NCBI RefSeq assembly: GCF_002158995.1
Contig: NZ_LOHF01000019.1
Coordinates: forward strand, 29,546-86,070
Source of the DNA: Pseudomonas caspiana
GTDB lineage: Bacteria; Pseudomonadota; Gammaproteobacteria; Pseudomonadales; Pseudomonadaceae
DNA length: 56,525 nt
Reading direction: 5' to 3'
The translations under genes were made by a program, and so were the position numbers. A model generated the notes under the pieces. That model ran no database searches. It was not told the DNA's origin and saw only the letters and a program-made list of their open reading frames with translations. Below are positions 51,855 through 56,525 of this stretch, one piece after another. Positions within the stretch are counted from its first letter, which is position 1. The number at the start of each line of letters is the position of its first letter.

Positions 51855-51947
51855 CCTGCAGGAACGCACGAGCAGCGCGAAGCCGCGATAGCGGTCTGCC
51901 TGATAAACCGCTATCGCGGCCTCGCGCTGCTCGTGCGCTCCTACAGG
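51855..51947. repeat. REPIN-like repeat, family 2, with compensatory changes
   Basis: Arms ACGCACGAGCAGCGCGA and TCGCGCTGCTCGTGCG. Compared with the other copies (GAGCACCGCGA with TCGCGGTGCTC) both arms have changed together, and the inner pair GATAGCGGT/ACCGCTATC likewise, so pairing is preserved. Confidence 0.88.
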
Positions 51948-51975
51948 TCTGTCGTTTGACGCAAGACAGCGCGTT

Positions 51976-53646
51976 TCAAACCCCGCTCAACGCCTCCGGC
52001 GCTTGCTGATCGAAGGTCAGGTATTTGATCAACTGCGATAATGGTAGTGGCTTACTGATCAGATAGCCTTGAACCTGGTCGCAGCCAAAACTGCGTAATA
52101 ACGCCAGTTGGGCAGGCGTTTCGACACCTTCAGCCACCACTTCAAGGCTCAGGTTGTGGGCCAGGTTAATCATGGCGTGAACCAGCTTGCAGTTCTCATC
52201 GCGCTGCTCCATTTCACCTACGAAGCTCTTGTCGATCTTCAACAGGGTGATGGGCAGGTTGTTGAGGTGCACAAATGATGAAAAGCCCGTGCCGAAATCG
52301 TCCAGTGAGAACCGAACCCCAAGCCGTCCGAGCGCATCCATGGTTTGTTTGACCAGATCGCTACGGCGCATGACAGCCGTTTCGGTCAGTTCGAACTCCA
52401 GCCATTGCGCGTCAATCCCGCGCTCGGCAATCAGTCGGCCCAACGTTGCCAGCAACTGGTTGTCCTGAAACTGGCGAAATGACAAGTTGATAGCCATATG
52501 CAGCTGCGGCAGACCGCTTTCGATCAAGGTCTGCATGTCACGCAGTGCCCGGGATATCACCCAGTAGCCCAATGGCACGATCAGGCCACTTTGTTCTGCC
52601 AGCGGCACGAATTCGCTGGGTGGCAACAAGCCTCGTTCCTCGTGACGCCAGCGCACCAGTGCCTCCAGACCGACAATACGTCCGCTGGTCAGGCAAAGCC
52701 TCGGCTGGTAATGCAGTTCCAGCTCGTCACGACGCAGTGCCCGGCGCAGCTCGCTTTCAAGGTCTGCAAGGCTGCGAGCATTGCGGTTGAGTCTGTCGTT
52801 GAAGACATGAAAGGTACAGCCCTGAATGCCTTTGGCCTGCTGCATGGCGATATGTGCATGCCACATCAGCGGATCGGCGCCTGCCTCGGCACGGGCATGA
52901 GCGATCCCCAGGCTGCAACCGATCAGCAGGCTTTCGCCGTCGACCCAGTAGGGCTCGGACAGGGCTTCGGTGATGCGCTCTGCCATCCAGTCAGCCCGGT
53001 CCGGGGCTCGTCGGGTGTCGATCAATAGCGCGAATTCGTCGCTGCCCAAGCGGGCGATCTGATCGCAGGGTTCCAGCTGCCCTTTGAGTCGCGCCACCAC
53101 CTGTAAAATCAGCCGGTCGCCAGCTTGATGACCCAGTGCGTCGTTGGCGCGGCGGAAGTTGTCCAGATCGAGATGGCCCAGCGCCAGGCCACGGCCGTCA
53201 TTTTCCAGCAAGCGTGCCGCCAGTAAGGTCTGGAAACCCTGGCGGTTGGCGATACCGGTCAGCGTGTCTTGCTCGGCCAGACGTTGCAGCGTGCTTTCCA
53301 GCAAGGCGCGTTCGCGTACATGGCGCAAGCAGCTGCGCAGGCTCACCGGGGTTAATTCGCTGCGGATCAGCCAGTCACTGGCGCCCAGTGGCGCAATCAA
53401 CGGCTCCTCTTCAAGCAGCATGATCACTGGCAGGTTGCAGCGGCCGGGTGGAGGCTGCAGTTCTGGCGTGGTGAGCAGTACGGTGTGGTTGTCGTCGACT
53501 AGAGAGGCACTGATGTCGTTCCAGTGCGAGAAGGACAACGGATTTGCCTGATTCTGCTCAGGCGTCAGGCAACTGCGCAGCAATACCAGCCATTCCGGCT
53601 CGTGGGCCAGCACTAACAACCGCAAGGGTTGGACAGGCGTAGGCAA
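51976..53646 (-). CDS. EAL c-di-GMP phosphodiesterase with degenerate GGDEF (ProE-like)
   Basis: A 556-residue soluble protein: an N-terminal receiver-like domain without the acidic phosphorylation residues (1-115), a GGDEF domain (about 120-285) whose active-site motif is GSDEF (201-205), and a complete EAL domain (about 295-550) with EALVRW (328-333), INLSFRQF, FELTETAVM, LDDFGTG, LKIDKSFV and VVAEGVET. The catalytic residues of EAL look intact, so it should degrade c-di-GMP, while GGDEF is probably regulatory. In P. aeruginosa the gene beside rep with this architecture is the phosphodiesterase ProE. Confidence 0.93.
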   Translation of the reverse strand: MPTPVQPLRLLVLAHEPEWLVLLRSCLTPEQNQANPLSFSHWNDISASLVDDNHTVLLTTPELQPPPGRCNLPVIMLLEEEPLIAPLGASDWLIRSELTPVSLRSCLRHVRERALLESTLQRLAEQDTLTGIANRQGFQTLLAARLLENDGRGLALGHLDLDNFRRANDALGHQAGDRLILQVVARLKGQLEPCDQIARLGSDEFALLIDTRRAPDRADWMAERITEALSEPYWVDGESLLIGCSLGIAHARAEAGADPLMWHAHIAMQQAKGIQGCTFHVFNDRLNRNARSLADLESELRRALRRDELELHYQPRLCLTSGRIVGLEALVRWRHEERGLLPPSEFVPLAEQSGLIVPLGYWVISRALRDMQTLIESGLPQLHMAINLSFRQFQDNQLLATLGRLIAERGIDAQWLEFELTETAVMRRSDLVKQTMDALGRLGVRFSLDDFGTGFSSFVHLNNLPITLLKIDKSFVGEMEQRDENCKLVHAMINLAHNLSLEVVAEGVETPAQLALLRSFGCDQVQGYLISKPLPLSQLIKYLTFDQQAPEALSGV

Positions 53647-53861
53647 GCTAGCTCCCTAGACTCGAAAAGAGACAAACAGAAGGCCGGGACAAGGGCCAAA
53701 CAGAGCGATCATTCAGCATTCGGATGCGCAAATGTAACAAAACCAAAAAAATTAGATAGCTGCGGGCGACATAAGACGTCACTCATTGGCGGACGGTCGC
53801 TGCACAATCGCCATAGCCTGCTAAAATGCCCGCCCATTTCGTTAGTGATCCTCTTCCTGAT

Positions 53862-55871
53862 ATGTCCCGACTCAATCCTCGGCAACAAGAAGCCGTGAAC
53901 TACGTCGGCGGCCCTCTTTTGGTGCTCGCCGGTGCAGGCTCCGGCAAGACCAGCGTGATCACCCGCAAGATCGCCCACCTGATCCAGAATTGCGGCATCC
54001 GTGCTCAATACATCGTCGCCATGACCTTTACCAACAAGGCCGCCCGCGAGATGAAAGAGCGGGTCGGTACGTTGCTGCGCGCGGGTGAAGGTCGCGGCCT
54101 GACCGTGTCGACCTTCCACAACCTGGGGCTGAACGTGATCCGCAAGGAGCATGTGCGACTGGGCTACAAGCCGGGCTTCTCGATCTTCGACGAGACCGAC
54201 GTCAAAGCCCTGATGACCGACATCATGCAGAAGGAATACTCGGGCGACGACGGCGTCGACGAGATCAAAAACATGATCGGCTCCTGGAAAAACGACCTGA
54301 TCCTGCCCGCTGAAGCATTGGAAAACGCCCGCAACCCCAAGGAACAGACCGCGGCCATCGTTTACACCCACTATCAGCGCACGCTCAAGGCGTACAACGC
54401 GGTGGACTTCGACGATCTGATTCTGCTCCCGGTAAAGCTGTTCCAGGAACACGCTGACATTCTGGAAAAATGGCAGAACAAAGTCCGCTATCTGTTGGTG
54501 GACGAATATCAGGACACCAACGCCAGCCAATACCTGCTGGTAAAGCTGCTGATCGGCATGCGTAACCAGTTCACCGTAGTGGGTGACGACGACCAGTCGA
54601 TCTACGCCTGGCGTGGCGCGCGTCCGGAAAACCTGATGCTGCTCAAGGAAGACTACCCGTCGCTGAAGGTGGTCATGCTCGAGCAGAACTACCGCTCGAC
54701 CAGCCGGATTTTGCGCTGCGCCAACGTACTCATCTCCAACAACCCCCATGAGTTCGAAAAGCAGCTGTGGAGTGAGATGGGGCACGGCGATGAAATTCGC
54801 GTGATTCGTTGCCGCAATGAAGATGCCGAGGCCGAGCGCGTCGCTGTGGAGATTCTCAGCCTGCATTTGCGTACTGATCGGCCTTACAGCGATTTTGCGA
54901 TCCTCTATCGCGGTAACTATCAGGCCAAGTTGATTGAGCTGAAGTTGCAGCATCACCAGGTGCCGTATCGCCTGTCCGGCGGTAATAGCTTCTTTGGCCG
55001 TCAGGAAGTGAAAGACCTGATGGCCTATTTCCGCTTGCTGGTTAACCCGGATGACGACAACGCTTTCCTGCGGGTGATCAACGTGCCGCGCCGGGAAATC
55101 GGCTCCACGACGCTGGAAAAACTCGGTAACTACGCCACCGAGCGGAAAATTTCGATGTACGCCGCCACCGATGAAATCGGCTTGGGCGAGCATCTGGACA
55201 GCCGTTACACCGACCGCTTGCAGCGCTTCAAGCGCTGGATGGACGGCGTGCGTCAGCAGTGCGCGCAGAACGATCCCATTGCTGCGTTGCGCAGCATGGT
55301 CATGGACATCGATTACGAGAACTGGCTGCGTCAGAACAGCTCCAGTGACAAGGCCGCCGATTACCGCATGGGCAACGTCTGGTTCTTGATCGAGGCGTTG
55401 AAAAACACCCTCGAAAAAGACGAAGAAGGTGAAATGACCATTGAGGAAGCCATCGGCAAGCTGGTCCTGCGCGACATGCTCGAGCGTCAGCAGGAAGAAG
55501 AGGATGGCGCGGAAGGCGTGCAGATGATGACGCTCCACGCCTCCAAAGGCCTGGAATTTCCCTACGTGTTCATCATGGGCATGGAAGAAGAAATTCTCCC
55601 TCACCGCTCCAGTATCGAAGCCGATACCATCGAGGAAGAGCGTCGTCTGGCTTACGTGGGCATCACCCGTGCGCGCCAGACCCTGGCATTCACCTTTGCT
55701 GCCAAGCGTAAGCAGTACGGTGAAATCATCGACTGCTCGCCAAGCCGTTTCCTTGATGAACTGCCGCCCGACGATCTGGCCTGGGAAGGCAACGACGACA
55801 CTCCGACCGAAGTGAAGGCGGTGCGCGGCAATACCGCATTGGCGGACATCCGCGCGATGTTGAAAAAATAA
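53862..55871 (+). CDS. rep: ATP-dependent DNA helicase Rep
   Basis: 3'-5' helicase of the UvrD/Rep family that clears proteins ahead of replication forks. The 669-residue protein has Walker A LAGAGSGKTSVITRKI, motif Ia TFTNKAAREM, Walker B VDEYQDTN, motif III GDDDQSIYAWRGA, motif IV YRST, and motifs V-VI (TLHASKGLEFPYVFIMGMEEE, AYVGITRARQTL). The ATG at 53862 gives the normal length and the Rep start MSRLNPRQQEAVNY. It is divergent from the GGDEF-EAL gene; xpt follows after 44 bases. Confidence 0.97.
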   Translation: MSRLNPRQQEAVNYVGGPLLVLAGAGSGKTSVITRKIAHLIQNCGIRAQYIVAMTFTNKAAREMKERVGTLLRAGEGRGLTVSTFHNLGLNVIRKEHVRLGYKPGFSIFDETDVKALMTDIMQKEYSGDDGVDEIKNMIGSWKNDLILPAEALENARNPKEQTAAIVYTHYQRTLKAYNAVDFDDLILLPVKLFQEHADILEKWQNKVRYLLVDEYQDTNASQYLLVKLLIGMRNQFTVVGDDDQSIYAWRGARPENLMLLKEDYPSLKVVMLEQNYRSTSRILRCANVLISNNPHEFEKQLWSEMGHGDEIRVIRCRNEDAEAERVAVEILSLHLRTDRPYSDFAILYRGNYQAKLIELKLQHHQVPYRLSGGNSFFGRQEVKDLMAYFRLLVNPDDDNAFLRVINVPRREIGSTTLEKLGNYATERKISMYAATDEIGLGEHLDSRYTDRLQRFKRWMDGVRQQCAQNDPIAALRSMVMDIDYENWLRQNSSSDKAADYRMGNVWFLIEALKNTLEKDEEGEMTIEEAIGKLVLRDMLERQQEEEDGAEGVQMMTLHASKGLEFPYVFIMGMEEEILPHRSSIEADTIEEERRLAYVGITRARQTLAFTFAAKRKQYGEIIDCSPSRFLDELPPDDLAWEGNDDTPTEVKAVRGNTALADIRAMLKK

Positions 55872-55915
55872 TTCCGACTATTGATTGCGCAGATTCGCGC
55901 ACCCGAGGAAGCGAC

Positions 55916-56488
55916 GTGGAAGCATTGCATCAGAAGATTCGCGCAGAAGGCATCGTACTTTCCGATCAGGTATTGAAGGTCGATGCGTTTCTCAATCACC
56001 AGATCGACCCCGTGCTGATGCAGCAGATTGGCGACGAATTCGCGGCGCTGTTCGCGGATTCCGGCGTCACCAAGATTGTTACTATCGAAGCTTCGGGTAT
56101 TGCGCCTGCGGTGATGACCGGTTTGAAGCTGGGCGTGCCGGTGATTTTCGCCCGTAAGCATCAGTCGCTGACCCTGACCGAAAACCTGCTGCTGGCCACG
56201 GTGTATTCGTTCACCAAGCAGACGGAGAGCACCGTTGCCATCTCGCCCCGTCACCTGAACAGCAGCGACAAGGTACTGATCATTGATGACTTCTTGGCCA
56301 ACGGAAAGGCGTCCCAAGCGCTGATTTCGATCATCAAGCAAGCAGGCGCCACCGTTGCCGGGCTGGGCATCGTGATCGAGAAGTCCTTCCAGGGCGGTCG
56401 TGCTGAACTGGACGCGCAGGGCTATCGCGTTGAGTCCCTGGCGCGGGTCAAATCCCTGGCGGATGGGGTTGTGACGTTTGTTGAGTGA
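55916..56488 (+). CDS. xpt: Xanthine phosphoribosyltransferase
   Basis: Salvages xanthine to XMP. The 190-residue type I phosphoribosyltransferase has GIVLSDQVLKVDAFLNHQIDP near the start, a PRPP-binding loop LIIDDFLANGKASQALI and the family pattern ARKHQSLTLTENLLLATVYSFTKQ (residues about 80-103). The GTG start has GAGGAAG seven bases upstream. It follows rep as in other pseudomonads. No purine riboswitch is visible in the 44-base gap. Confidence 0.95.
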   Translation: MEALHQKIRAEGIVLSDQVLKVDAFLNHQIDPVLMQQIGDEFAALFADSGVTKIVTIEASGIAPAVMTGLKLGVPVIFARKHQSLTLTENLLLATVYSFTKQTESTVAISPRHLNSSDKVLIIDDFLANGKASQALISIIKQAGATVAGLGIVIEKSFQGGRAELDAQGYRVESLARVKSLADGVVTFVE

Positions 56489-56525
56489 TCGGGTCGACCA
56501 TCTGATTCAATGAATTGAAATGCAT

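Noticed and set aside
53709..55604. 631-codon open frame on the minus strand opposite rep
   Set aside because: It mirrors the rep gene, which has all helicase motifs; high-GC third-position bias creates long antisense frames. The translation has no family pattern.
55872..55915. Purine riboswitch before xpt
   Set aside because: The gap is 44 bases, too short for the aptamer, and shows no such structure.

Overview
This is a chromosomal window from a gammaproteobacterium of the genus Pseudomonas, most likely a fluorescent or syringae-type species. It carries Pseudomonas-specific genes (kinB-algB, algZ-algR, algQ, algP, sutA), the hemCDXY and lptM-lysA-dapF-xerC blocks in their usual pseudomonad form, and many short palindromic intergenic repeats of the REP/REPIN kind. 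Coding density is high. I saw no rRNA, tRNA, CRISPR array, transposase or complete prophage. Protein identities come from reading the translations; no database search was possible.

Layout. 1-7.6 kb: KinB/AlgB two-component system (minus strand), a three-BON periplasmic protein, then a small envelope operon (93-aa membrane protein, DUF1328 membrane protein, Ivy-type lysozyme inhibitor) behind a textbook sigma-54 promoter with two upstream dyads and an IHF site. A run of stem-loops that looks like a small RNA follows, then gltP. 7.8-13.2 kb (minus): class I adenylate cyclase, two small conserved proteins, argH. 13.3-19.5 kb (plus): algZ-algR and hemC-hemD-hemX-hemY. 19.7-27 kb: dsbB-like gene, anti-sigma factor algQ/rsd, an FKBP isomerase, histone-like algP, a YheS-type ABC-F ATPase, a small MscS channel and a LysE exporter. 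27-28.2 kb (minus): rnk, DUF1289, cyaY. 28.4-33 kb (plus): lptM-lysA-dapF-DUF484-xerC-HAD. 33.2-36.7 kb: sutA, yjbQ and glnK-amtB (minus) with a sigma-54/NtrC-type control region, and ubiK (plus).

36.7-43.5 kb is an accessory block between ubiK and comM: a PLP cysteine-synthase-fold enzyme divergent from a DecR-like Lrp regulator, a FecI/FecR/TonB-receptor iron-signalling cassette with a Fur-box-like site, and an NTF2-fold protein. 43.7-56.5 kb: comM, a phage-antirepressor-like BRO-N protein preceded by a possible Ash-like small ORF, a second LysE-family exporter, a chemoreceptor, a LysR regulator, a MATE pump, a GGDEF-EAL protein, rep helicase and xpt.

Functionally, the first 23 kb concentrates regulators tied to alginate, envelope stress and virulence in P. 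aeruginosa (KinB/AlgB, AlgZ/AlgR, AlgQ, AlgP, adenylate cyclase) with envelope-protection genes. The strongest undescribed signals are the sigma-54 promoter of the Ivy operon next to the NtrC-family regulator AlgB, the multi-hairpin RNA candidate downstream of ivy, and atypical key residues in the Ivy and DsbB homologues.
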